This document shows positions 48,294-59,861 of a stretch of DNA of 64,000 nt, one piece after another. Positions within the stretch are counted from its first letter, which is position 1, and every line of letters starts with the position of its first letter. The notes below the pieces were generated by a model, which did no database searches, was not told the DNA's origin, and was given only the letters and a program-made list of their open reading frames with translations. This stretch comes from Euonymus europaeus (lineage: Eukaryota > Streptophyta > Magnoliopsida > Celastrales > Celastraceae). The position numbers and the translations under genes are program-made. The stretch spans positions 23,123,238-23,187,237 of the forward strand of contig OY756960.1 of NCBI GenBank assembly GCA_963580455.1. Direction: 5' to 3'.

Positions 48294-50642
48294 TATGATT
48301 CCTTCTCCAAAAACCATACAAGATTTGTTTGTTATTAGTATTTGTCTGATGATTGTAGTTTGGTCGCTTCAGTCGCACAGCGTGCCCCCCACCTTTTTTT
48401 TTGGCGTCTTGCTCGACTTTGGGCCGGTGTTACATAAGTACTAGCTTTCTCTGTTCTTTTATTACTGTATGCTATTCCAGTCAAGTATGAAGTTACCAGT
48501 TAAGCTTTGTGGATGATTCAATGTATGTTTTGTGTTGATTAAGAATATCTTGATTATGCCACCCATTTTTTAATGTGTATTTGCCACTCCTTTGTTCGGT
48601 TCTTTCAATTCAATATGTACGAGAAATTGGAAAAAGTGGGGCTGTAATTACTTTAGCTAGAATTTGCTATAGTTACACAATTAATATTCCATATTAGGCT
48701 ATTCCAATTAAGGTTTTGTTTGGAAGAAGTGTCGGGAGGGGTTTATGTACAAACGAATTTTTCTCAACATGTATTTTTTTAATGAGGGGGTTGAGAGGTG
48801 TTCAATAATTTCTCTATTTTTCAATCTCTTCTGACCCTTAAAAATATCAAATAAATGTTCACTTTTATGAATTCCTCTCAACCACACTCTTCCCAACCTC
48901 TCCAAATCGAACTCTTTCCAACTCTCGTGCCAAAAATAGTGTAAGTATGAAGCTAGCCCTTTATGAATGATTCAATGTATGCTGTATATTTGTATGCGCT
49001 CCCCTTTTTTTTTTGTTATTTGGATTCAATTTGTACAAGAAACAAGAAAAAGTGGGAAGGTAATTGCTAGCTAGAATTAGTTGTAATTATATTCCAAATC
49101 AACACTAAACAGTGCCTCGAGATGAACTCTAAAAAAATGCTGTTTTAATTTTGAAGTTGAAATAGTTTGGAAGTTATTGAACTAATTTTTTGTTCTCAAC
49201 GAGACCTAAATGAGTTTGGGGCTATTATTATTATAATAGCAGTATTTTTCTTTTAAAAAAAAAGGGATCCTGAAAATTTGAGAGCCTTGGACGGCAGCCC
49301 ATTTTGCCCCCATCTAAGGGACACACTCGACTCCAAATTATTTTTTCCTGTTTTTTTATTATTAGGATTTCGGATATATTGTTAAGTATTTCGAATTTTT
49401 AATGTTTCAATATATGATTAACAGATTTGAGATTTAACACTTAGGATTTAAGATTATTTTTTCTTTAAAATCAATTATATGATAACATCATCAAAATTAA
49501 AATAATCAGTAGCATAAAAAATAAAAGATATAATGAATATCATAATTGAGATTTGAGGGGTAATCACACTTATATAATTGATTAATTACACCCTCCAGTT
49601 GAGTTCCTTCAAGCAAATTCAAAAGTCGTCTATGTTTGGGCCGGATCTTGAACCTGAGCGGCTGAGCCTACGGTTAGGTGGGCCAATAAAGTAGGACATA
49701 AACGTTGATGAGCCTATTGGCCTCACAAATTTCCTGAAACACCTTATTTTATTAAAACCCTGTCAAAAAATATAACAATTCTGACTTCACCCAAAATTAT
49801 ATTTTTTTATTGCAGAGGACACACGACGGAACATTGTCTCCGATATCGATTTTTGATGTCGGTAATTGGAGCTCAAAGTTGTTGATGATCCAAAAACAAC
49901 GCATTTTTACGTAGTGAAGGAGTCCGATCAAAGCCACCACCTCCTGAAACTATCAATTGAAAAGTAAGGCAAGCTACTCATCTCCTAGCCATCCATAAAA
50001 CTTTTACCTGCAACAAGTTATTGGTTCTCACTGAATCTCCTATCAACGGATAACCTAAGCCTTTCTCAACGCGTGTGGTGCATATTTTCTGTTGGCAACC
50101 CTCTCGACTAAAGTTTGTGAGAATGGAGCATAGCAGTGGCGAGTTCCTCATTTTACCTCAGCTCGCGCGACTCGGTCTTCCTATAAATCTCGCCCGTGCA
50201 AACGATGCGATAGCAAACACAACTCGATTTCAAGGTTCATGAATCTGAAAGTGCACGAACTTGCTTTTGAGCTATTGTATCAAGTGTGATGCATCAGTGA
50301 CCTAGGTAAGTCTTTGATTTGCTTTTTATGGCTTCGATTTGCTATCTCAAGTATGGTTTTCAGTTCACGTCGGTGATACTCCATTGATCTAAGATTTTTA
50401 GAGAGATGAGAGGAGAAGAGAAGGGCGAAGATAGGTGTGCAATGCACACGAATGGATAGGGACAATGGAGTGATAAAAGAATTGTAATTTTGTGATTTTT
50501 TGAGGGTGAATTTGTCAAACGGGGGTTCAACAGTGGTCATCAATCACGTTAGCAATACAATATTAATTACGGGCTCACTTATCAAAGCAGGCGGTTCAAA
50601 ATCAAATACAAATACAGTTGATAAGCTAGCTCACCGATTGAA
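48294..50642. other. Intergenic between LEUNIG and the CCDC93-like gene
   Basis: LEUNIG 3' flank, AT-rich DNA, and an upstream region of the next gene. A stretch at about 48710–48930 begins and ends with TTTGGAAGAAGTG-like and CTTTCCAAC-like sequence and may be a decayed small TIR element, but termini could not be fixed. No gene seen. Confidence 0.5.
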
Positions 50643-53600
50643 ATGACCGACTCAAACTCGCGCGACATGGTCGAGTCCGATTCGACGAGTAAACTCCAGG
50701 CGATTCTTCACCTGCTTGAGTCGGCCGGGTTTGATGACTCCGTGGGATCGGATGTTTCGGTTTCTGACAAGATCACATTAGGTCTCTCTTGGTGCGTCGC
50801 CGCCAATTCCCCGTTAGACTCCGTTTATTTTGAAGCCTCAGGTCACGTCGAAAAAATGCAAGTAACTCTTCTATGTAATCACTGAAAATTCTTCTTGAAT
50901 AAGTCAAATTTATTGATTGGATTATTGGTTAATGGATCTTCGGTTACAGCAAGCGAATTGAAGAAGTCCTAAGTTCGTTGAGATGCCCTCACCCTCTTCG
51001 AGCTTCACAAATTGAAAACCTAGACTGCGAGGCTATTTTACCTGTGCTCCAATGGCTCCTAAGTAACTTTACTAAGGTACTGTGTCGCTACTTTTAAAAT
51101 GATTCAGATTTTAGAGACAGATATTCTGATGAGAACTGCATTGTTTTTTTTTTTTGGGTATTAGCTTCTAGCAGCTTCATTGAAGTATCGACGATTCTCT
51201 TATGTGCAAATTTTCTCTTGTGAAATCTGCAAACCCTATAAGGCTATGTTTGGCGAGGTTTCAAAAAGTTGTAGGAAGTGAGGTTTTAAGATATTTCATG
51301 AAAATTTATTTGGTAGGAGGTTTAAAAAAGGAATTTTATAAGGTTTTCGGCATATGAATATTTTTGTCTTTTCACTTTTATTTTATAATAAAATCTCCCA
51401 AACCCCCCCCCCCCTCAAATTGGAGGTTTCGTTTTTGCTTTGAGATGGAGGTTTTGAGAGGTTTCGCGAAACCTCCTAGCGAAATTTCCTATAAAATGGA
51501 GTTTCGTTAAAAACGAAACTTCTTTCCAAACACAAGTGTTTGGATGGAAAACGAAATCTCATTTGGTAGGAAGTTTCGCTACGCGAAAGATCCATCTCAA
51601 AGTAAAAATAAAATCCCCAATTTGAGGATTTGGGGAGGTTTTATTCCAAAATAAAAGTGAAAAGACAAAAATGTCCCTATGTCAACTTAAAAAACCTCAT
51701 GACTTCTTTTTAGAAACCTCTTACCAAACAAAGTTTCATGAAACCTCACTTCCCAAATGAAACCTCACATCCCAAAACCTCCTTCCAAACACACAGTCTT
51801 AGTTACTAAGAGAGTTTGGTTTTAATTATTCGTTTAGTTATTAGGAGAGTTTAGATTTAATATTTCCTTTTCTTGTTGGGAGTATCCTTCCATGCTTTTC
51901 AAAGGAATCATAGTGTTACTAGGAATTCTAGTGCGGTTGCTATACTCAACTCTTTTTTACCCCTTTTTCTAATTCCAGTACGATTATATTGCTCACCCCA
52001 ACTTATAGTAGCATTTTGTTAATTGTTTCTTCGCTCCGTTGTTTGCTCATGCCTTGCTTCAGAACGAAAGAAATATTAGGAACAAACTACAGCAATTACG
52101 AGATAGGATCAATGATGCTGGTGCCAGTACAATGGTGGAGAAATTGATATCACTAATGGGGTCATTGAAGGTGACCTTTTATGATGATGCGTTCATTGTT
52201 TTTTAATCTTTTGGAGCTTTGGGTATGCTTTGCACACGTGATCACAGAAACAAGTGTTTAATTTCTTGCATAATCTAGCCTTTAGTGTGGTAGCTTTACA
52301 TCTCACAACAGCAGTAGCAATGTTTTTATGATTCTTTAGCCTCATCTGAGTATTATTTCCTTTAAATAATCATATCAGTAAGTCAAGCATGATGTTTTTT
52401 ATGTTTCTTAGTTGATCCATATCATTTCTTAGAATTTATGTGTCTACTGAATTGACTCTACTGAATTGGCTTTGGTCAGTGTCTTACATTCTTTGACGAA
52501 TGTGTTTACAGGTATTGGAAAGGCAAGAATTGAAGTTTCAGTCTAATTGTGATACAGAATGCTCTAAATTGCAAGCTGAGGTTATTGAATTGGAGGACTT
52601 AGTTGCAACTGGCTCTGATGGCGAGAGTTTCTCTAATGTTCTGAATCGTTCCTTACAAGAATCTTTTGGGAATCTAGATCTGGCAAAGAAGGTGAATTTT
52701 TTATGAAGGTTTTTTTAGAGGAAAATACTTTATGAGGTTATTATATGATTTTTTTTTTTCCTATGGATGACAAGCCATGCTGCATTGCTCAAGTTTTAGA
52801 TTATGAATTTCATATTTCTAGGATCATACACCCCTGTCCAACTTACAATGCCTTATTTTTTTTCGTTTGGATGTTTGATAATGTTAGTCACACATGAAGT
52901 TAAAAAAATTTAATGATCTCTAAATAACCTTTATAGATAGTTAGATACTCGTAAAGAGTAGTTTGAATTTCAAAACCTAACATAGATCGATCATATTCTG
53001 AACTTCTACTTTTTTAATATCTCTATAAATAATAATGTCAACCACAAGATTTAAGCCTAAATATTTGGGATGTATTATTTGTGTTGAAAATCAGAAATGG
53101 CTCCATGCAGATTATTAATGTAAGCTTATCATGAGAGGAAATTGTCTTGTGAATCTACGGCTAGACCTACTGGCTACTGCTCTTAGTATGAAAGTATCGT
53201 AAGCTCTCTTCAAAAGTTGAGTTTCAATCAACTGGTCATTACGATGGGATGACTGAGTATATGGAATTTTTTTTCACGAGAACCTTGAGTTGATCTGCAG
53301 TTTTACATTAGTCGATCATGGTTGATAGGATGGTAAACATGTTCTCACAGGAACTTGCTGCTGAATTAAAGGCACTTCTGTCAGTAAAGCGGCAACTTGA
53401 TGATGTGCCAATCCAGTCAGAACTTATTCAGTATGTTATTCTATTCCTGCTTCTCTTTCTCATATGCTAATTCACTGTGCTTGGCAAATTTTTTTTTTTT
53501 TGACGTCTGCTCAAATTCTCATCTTTTTCACCTAGTCTCATGACACATCACGTCTCGTGTATCTTCTGTCGCTACTGATCCATCTTATCGGTTACATTTC

Positions 53601-56456
53601 TGTTAGACACGCTTTATAGATTAGTCAATACTCAATATGCAATACCGTGTTGTACGTTGGCCACTATTCATTGTGTTATTCTGCTTGATTCTCTTTAATT
53701 GTTAAATGACAAAGCTGTTTTTTTTCCCACTTGCTATCAGGTTATAATAATTCTAGGATTTTACTTCATTGTCTCTTTTCAGGTACGAACGTAGGTTTGC
53801 AGAACTGTATGTTCATATACAGGTTTAGGAACGTTACTTGTGGTCTCCTTGGCCCATTTTCACTGAAATTTTTTCCTGGACATATTGTTTCTTATGCATG
53901 CTGATTTTGTCATGAGATCTAGTAATAATGAAGCTTTAGATTTTATTTTTTTTGCTTATGCACAGGATAAGCATCAACAAACCCAAAAGTACTATGCAAC
54001 TTATAATACTCTTTTGGAGATTAAAGAACTAATGCTCAAGGAAATCTCTTTACTGAATTCCATCAGTTCACAGGTACAAGTCATATTATTGAGTATTTGT
54101 GATTTTTTTTTTGTTTTTTTTTGTTGGGGGGGCAGGGCAGGGTGGTGGGGTGTTTGTGAGGAGGGGGAGTATTGTGGTGGAGGAGGAAGGGGAGGGGAGA
54201 GGACTTCAAGTCTCCAACTGGGATAGAAATTTGCATTAAATTTTGTTGGCCTCTTCATTTGAAGGATCAAAGTTTGCTGCGTCAAAAATTATTTACATTT
54301 AAAACATCAGTTGAGAAGAGATGCCCTTTGTGCATTGGTGTGCTAAACGCCTCTGAGTATCAGTCACAGGCTTTCTTATTTTCCATTTTCAACGTTTGCT
54401 AAGACAATGAAAATGAAGTTGGCAGATTACTTTAGTAAAAGAATAGATATCATGTATTTTTGCTCATGAAGTTCAGCAGCGACTACTTGCATTTTTTGGA
54501 GAGAGAATCATCTCGCGTTTTGAACCAATTAAGTGAAACGATGTTTTCTACTAGATATTAGAAATCCGTGGACCAAAAACTTTCTGCTTATTGCAGCTCT
54601 TGTGGAAGCTTAAAATTGCAACCTTTACCACTACCTCAACTTGCCTTGGTTTGTCAATGATACTTTCCTTGGAATTTAAGGATCAAGCTGGAACAAGCCT
54701 TTCTTCGACATTGATTCTCTTTCCTCGTGAACTAAACTGGAATCTAAGAAAATATTCTTTTAGTTGTGCAATGATTAGATGCAAGAGAACTATAGTCTTG
54801 TTGGCAACTACATCATTCACGCTGACATAGTGTGCATGCAATCTGAACAGTTTCAGGATGCAATAACAACCGCTGCTGGTCGTTTGAAATTGATTGATTC
54901 CATGGAGGGAATTGTGAAAAGCAGCCAACAGGTAGTTTTCATTTTCGTTTTCTTCTCTGAACTTGGGAGAAAGAAATAAGTTGAAATCAGTTTATGTAGA
55001 TGGTGAAAAGAATCATTCGCTTTATATGGTTCTGAAAACCGACCGACTATTACAGTGAACCTCTCCCGAGTAAGTTGAGGTTGGCTACAACGCAAAGTTC
55101 ATTCAATTGAATACTATTGGGCAATGATCGTATATCCAAGTTCTCAGAATTAGTGAAATTGTCTCTACATCGTTCTGACTGTAAAAGCTGGCTTCTATTC
55201 CTATAACATCATACTGAATTATTTTATTGCTAGTGTTCACTTGGCTTGATGTTTGGTGTAAAACACTAGAAGACTTATTTAACTTATCCAATAGAAAGTT
55301 TGAGACCCTCTACTATTTTATTGTTTTTCAAAGAAGCCCTTCAACTTTATTTTTGACCAAATGAGCCATTTTTTCTTTCCAAATGGACCCTTTTACTTGT
55401 TCTTTTTTCCCTGTCCAAATGATCGCCTCAAAGACTTTTTTGCTTGAGCGAGAAATTAAATAGAGGGTTTTGTTTTCACTTTTGGATAAAGGAGAGGGGC
55501 ATATGGTGGATTTTTCTTGATGTTTGGCTAATCGATTTTGCAAACTTCTTGTGGGGCACAAAAGGGATGACATTCAAAGTTGGTGTTGATAGAGCAATTT
55601 TTGTTGGCTAGTTAGGTGGTCAGTCCTAGGCACTCAGCTAGTCACCTCTGGAGGATTTAGTCATCCCAATGATCCACATAATCTAGTAGCGTAGTAGCTT
55701 TCATGTCAAGGTTATGATTGAAGATGTAAGATTTTGCTATAGATCTAACTTCGTTCAATCTAATATTTCGATCTTTCATAACAAATGGTTGTTCGGAGAA
55801 TTCTGTCAAAGATCTTTATTAAAAATCATGGATGATTAATTCTATGTTTTTTTATTTATCCCTATTACAATGGTTACATGTACAGATGTTATTGTCCTTT
55901 GAACAAGATGTCGTAATTTTTGCTGACCCCAACTTTAAAAAAAAAAAAAAACTCTTTTCCCCTTGAATTGCTGTTCTTAAGTCCCCTCGTGGAAACGCTT
56001 TTAAGCTGTATCCATCTTACAGAAGTTGGAAAAGGTGCGACGTGGGCTACAAGAAGAGCAGAAGGTCTGTGATGCTCTGAAAGTGAGGCACTCTGCAGCA
56101 ATTGCAGAGCAAAGACAGTGCCGTTTGCTTTTAAAAACTTTTCAGGTAAGCTGCATTATTAATTTAGTATGTACTAATGACCTGTTTTATATATCCAACT
56201 GATGGTTGAGCGTGCTACTTTCATAATTCTAGAAACATGACTTGCAAATATTGATCATGTGGTGTCTTTCTTGATTATGATCTGTGTTACCACTGGTATG
56301 GCATTCAGCAGTGTGTGAAATTGAAATTTCTGCTGAATTTCTGTCAAATGCTGTCTTCTCTGAATTTGCTTATGTTCCTAAATACATGATTAAATATGTG
56401 GATTTCAGGAGGAATGTGTGAAGAATGATAGACTTCAGAGCCAAGGTGCTTCATAA
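50643..56456 (+). CDS. CCDC93: CCDC93-like coiled-coil protein (CCC/Commander complex subunit homologue)
   Basis: In animals CCDC93 belongs to the CCC complex that works with Retriever in endosomal recycling; the plant role is little known. Ten exons in phase give about 369 aa: 50643–50861, 50954–51076, 52063–52170, 52512–52691, 53351–53430, 53783–53822, 53966–54073, 54851 (or 54857)–54931, 56023–56145, 56409–56456. The N-terminal part reads KLQAILHLLESAGF…SDKITLGLSWCVAA and NLDCEAILPVLQWLLSNF, matching the conserved CCDC93 N-terminal domain. The rest is predicted coiled coil (NKLQQLRDRIND, ERQELKFQ, RGLQEEQKVCDALKVRH). Exon 2 must use the second AG of CAGCAAG to keep frame. Exon 8 has two AGs six bases apart, so FQ may be included or skipped. 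The ATG is the first in frame and no better start is visible. It is shorter than animal CCDC93 (about 630 aa). Confidence 0.82.
51239..51802. mobile_element. Foldback-type MITE in intron 2 of the CCDC93-like gene
   Basis: The outer ends TAAGGCTATGTTTGG and, on the other strand, TAAGACTGTGTGTTTGG are related, and most of the element folds on itself around a palindrome CCAAACACAAGTGTTTGG near 51526–51543. Mirrored segments include GGAGGTTT…AAACCTCC, CACTTTTATTTT…AAAATAAAAGTG and AAATCTCCCAAACC…GGATTTGGGGAGG. No ORF. A transcript of this intron could form a long hairpin. Confidence 0.78.
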
Positions 56457-58136
56457 TACTGCGAAAAATTAGGAAGAGACTTATTTGGCCGAACAATAAC
56501 AGTAATGGTATTCTTCCCTTGTTATCATGTACCTCTTGTTTTATTTTGTAAAGGTCACGACAGATATATAACATGCTTTTACTGCTTGCTCAGAAATATG
56601 TAGTGAAAAATGGAAAAAAGGAGAAAGCCCTGAGATTGCAGTTCAGTTAATATAAGCTACGTGATAAAATCATGGGTACAAAAAGAATTCATTTATTTTT
56701 CTCCTTCAAGATGACAAACGTCTACTGGAGATTAATCAGGTAATTAGATGGACACCCATAAGTCAAATTTCAAACCACCACTTTGAATCTTCTTACATGG
56801 GACCATGCCAGTACTGTTTTACATCTCTTGGTATGACCTCCCAATGAAGCATGTTTATATCTTTTGCCTTGAGAAAGTGACCGGATTTGCGAGGTTTGAT
56901 ATCAATAAAGCGCAACTGTCAGAATGCAGAAAAGGAGGGTGAAAATGAGTCATAATTTATAAGCTCAACTTCTATCTACACCCCTACACATCATCTTATA
57001 TACTGTCAAATATACTCTCAACTAAACGGATTGTTACTCTAGGACTCTTCCCGGAACTTCACCCACCTGGACCTTTTAGCTTATATTCTTCATTACAGAT
57101 ACTATGTCTTGTCTTCCCACGTATGGACCTCTGCTCCATTGATAGGATTAGTTTTACTTTACTCTGGTTTTTATGGCACTTGTTCCTTTCCCATCAACCT
57201 GAATTTCCTTGTTATCTCCCAATCGTACTTCAGACTTTTGTGGCTCGTCCAGCATGTCTCTTAGTTGTGTATTTTAAACAAGTATGTCTCTTTTCTAATT
57301 GTAATTTTTTTACGTAGTGTCAGATGCTCAACCATCATAATTTTACATTGATTTTCTTGGCGTGCATTGATTCTTGAACTTGGACGGTTGTGGAGGCACA
57401 AGAGCATGTGTAATTATTTGAACTCTATTTTTATGGACATAATAGTATTTTAATACTTTTTCAAACACTGAAAATGAATATTTTAAAAATCGCTACTAAA
57501 AACATTCAAAATTGTTACCCTCATAACCGATGATCAGAACCGTTACTTTAGAAACATCTCATTTTCGCTACCTCTATTTTGCCAAGATGAGCCCTACAGA
57601 ATTGGAGACCCTTCGTGATGTCGATTTGGTGCAGAATGGTTGTGAAGGATGTGCCGTTAAGATTAAGCCACACCGGTTGAATTAAGCCAGTTCATTTCTT
57701 CTTGTGATAATGCTGAAGGCTTTGAGGATATGACACGCTAACTTCTTTCATTTTAATTCTATCAAGTATAATCTTCCATGACATCGCTGAATATAAGTAG
57801 ATGATTATTAGTACAATAATCAAATGCTAAATCCCGTTTGCTTAGTTATATATATAATCGAAAGGTTCTTTAAGATTCTGAACTTGCCAAAAGCACTTAT
57901 GGTTGTGGGGCCAAAGTGTCCTGACATGATCAATAGGACCACCAATAATTGTAAACCGTCATGACACAAACCCATTGTTGGCTTCAGAGAGCATCCTGTT
58001 GATTACAAAAAAGTTAAAAAGTGCAAGAGAAATGGAATACAATAAGTTTATATGAGTTTGTAAATAATAATATCTGAATATATTTCACAGAATAGAAGTG
58101 GAGCAAATATTCAATCAAACAGGCTAGTCAACTATT
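56457..58136. other. Intergenic 3' of the CCDC93-like gene
   Basis: AT-rich DNA with no recognised gene; short open frames only. It separates the intact CCDC93-like gene from a stray exon copy at 58137. Confidence 0.55.
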
Positions 58137-58325
58137 AAAGTTGGATAAGATATGTGGGTCAAGAAGAATGGCACAGGTCTGTGATGCTCTGAAGGGATAG
58201 GGGAGGTGCTCTGCTACTACTGCACTGCAAAAAAACATACGTTGCTCTTCTTCAGTGAAAACTTTCCAGGCAGTTCATTAATTGAGATATCTCCATGTCC
58301 TGTCTTCTAAAGCGTGCACATGCAT
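58137..58325 (+). pseudogene. Degenerate copy of CCDC93-like exon 9 and the following intron start
   Basis: AAAGTTGGATAAG, GTGGGTCAAGAAGAA, GGTCTGTGATGCTCTGAA, GAGGTGCTCTGC, ACTTTCCAGG and then CATTAATT…CCTGT follow the order of exon 9 (56023–56145) and about 50 bp of its intron. Within it GGGATAGGG brings a stop. No copies of neighbouring exons were found, so this is a small local segmental duplication, not a second gene. Confidence 0.8.
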
Positions 58326-58631
58326 TAAGATACATTTTATTATTATTAAAAAGGAATACTAATGATTGACAAGCATCTAGTAATCTACGACAACAAAAAC
58401 ATCATGATATGAATTCATTGATAATTAAGAAACATAATTGATTATTTTATTAATAATTAGTTTTTTATTAACTAAAACAGGATCGTTTTATATAATAGTA
58501 GACTTCACAACCACATTACTGCATGCAATAAATGAAAAACAAGAGTACTCGTCTTCAACAATGACACACTCACTTCACACAAACCACAATTTCAAACTGG
58601 GAATAACTACATAATTAATTCCACTTATTAA

Positions 58632-59642
58632 TCAAATTCCGAGCAAGGAAACTGGATTCTGGTCGAGATTCTTCAACTTCATGGCCATATACTCCCCTGC
58701 AGGAATAGAACGGTATCGTTTTACCCCCCCAGTACATTCCACGACCTCATCAGGAGGTGAGAGCTCAAGATCAGGTCCAACGCCAATATAATAAGCCACC
58801 GAAATGCGGGGCTGTGCTTCGTTCACCATCACACGATGAAGAGCACTCGGGTACCGTCCGTTGGATAGAACTTCTAGAACATCACCAACATTGATTATGA
58901 ATGCTCCTTTGACAGGCTTCACTAGTACCCAACCAACTCCTTTTTCAAAAACCTGGAGACCATCTGAGCCGCTTTGATGCACTACGGTTAGGAGTGTGTT
59001 GTCGGTGTGAGCCGCTAGACCTATGGTTCGGTCCGGGTTTGGACAAGGAGGGTAATGGTTCAGATGAACTCCTGCATAGCCTGGCCTGTTAAGCCACTGG
59101 AGTTTTTCTTCAGCCACATTGAATGATTTGAAGGCTAGATTCGCCAGGGTCGTTGCTAGCACCGTCATTTTGGCTCGATATTCCTCCATGACATCACAAA
59201 ACTGTTGATAGTCGTTAGGCCAAACTTTCTTAGCGTGATCAAGAGGAGAACCCATCATAGTAATTCCTTCGTTCCAGAAACCCTTATCGTAGAATTTGGA
59301 CAAGGGACTAACACCGTATCCAGCAATCTCACCTGGAAGTCTTGCAGCTTTCATTTTCTGCTCAGTAGTTAGAGCGAAAAATCGTTGTGCCTCGGACACA
59401 ACTCGCTCCACTAGTTCCTCAGGAATCCCATGGCCTATGACTTGGAAAACGCCCCAACTCTCACATGCTTGGCCTAGAAGATATGAAGCATTAGGGTCTG
59501 TGAGATCGACAATGGGAATTGATTGTTGATCGTTGGATGCGAAATCCTCGGTTTTAGACCAGACATGAGAGTCGGGGACGGTGGAGAGAGTGTGGAGCTC
59601 TGGTGGGATGCGTTCAGAGAAAGTAATAGTAGCAGCGCTCAT
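58632..59642 (-). CDS. 2-oxoglutarate/Fe(II) dioxygenase, gibberellin 3-beta-dioxygenase-like
   Basis: 336-aa single-exon gene of the plant DOXC class. The N-terminal domain DIOX_N starts about SIPIVDLTDP (41–50) with SWGVFQVIGHGI (62–73). The catalytic domain has Fe ligands His212 and Asp214 (AAHTDNTLLT) and His269 (ALHRVMVN), and the 2-oxoglutarate pair Arg279/Ser281 (PRISVAYY). GSPLDHAKKVWPNDY, LNHYPPCPNPDRTIGLA and GLQVFEKGVGWV resemble GA3ox, which makes bioactive GA1/GA4 by 3β-hydroxylation. However, the C-terminal QSVTWKEYL-type block of GA3ox is replaced by RYRSIPAGEYMAMKLKNL, and the usual GA3ox intron is absent. It may therefore be a related 2-ODD with another substrate. ATG 59642 is the only sensible start. 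A TATA box lies about 110 bp upstream. Confidence 0.88.
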   Translation of the reverse strand: MSAATITFSERIPPELHTLSTVPDSHVWSKTEDFASNDQQSIPIVDLTDPNASYLLGQACESWGVFQVIGHGIPEELVERVVSEAQRFFALTTEQKMKAARLPGEIAGYGVSPLSKFYDKGFWNEGITMMGSPLDHAKKVWPNDYQQFCDVMEEYRAKMTVLATTLANLAFKSFNVAEEKLQWLNRPGYAGVHLNHYPPCPNPDRTIGLAAHTDNTLLTVVHQSGSDGLQVFEKGVGWVLVKPVKGAFIINVGDVLEVLSNGRYPSALHRVMVNEAQPRISVAYYIGVGPDLELSPPDEVVECTGGVKRYRSIPAGEYMAMKLKNLDQNPVSLLGI

Positions 59643-59753
59643 TATGCCAAGTTTCAGAGTGAGAAATCAATGAAAGCGAAGTAGTAATAATTGGCAGTAG
59701 TTGAGGAGTAACTTCTTTTGAGTACTTGTGCTTGATGTTTAAGTGTTGGGACC

Positions 59754-59764
59754 ATATATATACT
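59754..59764 (-). promoter_or_regulatory. TATA box of the GA3ox-like gene
   Basis: TATATATATGG on the − strand, about 110 bp before ATG 59642, leaves a plausible leader of about 80 nt. Confidence 0.55.
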
Positions 59765-59861
59765 AATTGGTAGCCTATATGTATACCCCGTTAGTATGGC
59801 CTTCTACCCACACTCACTTAATAATATTTATATTTTTAATATAATTTCTTTTTTACTTACG

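Noticed and set aside
54100..54285. Gly-rich frame and its Pro-rich antisense in the CCDC93-like gene
   Set aside because: Low-complexity G-rich intron sequence just after the exon 7 donor.
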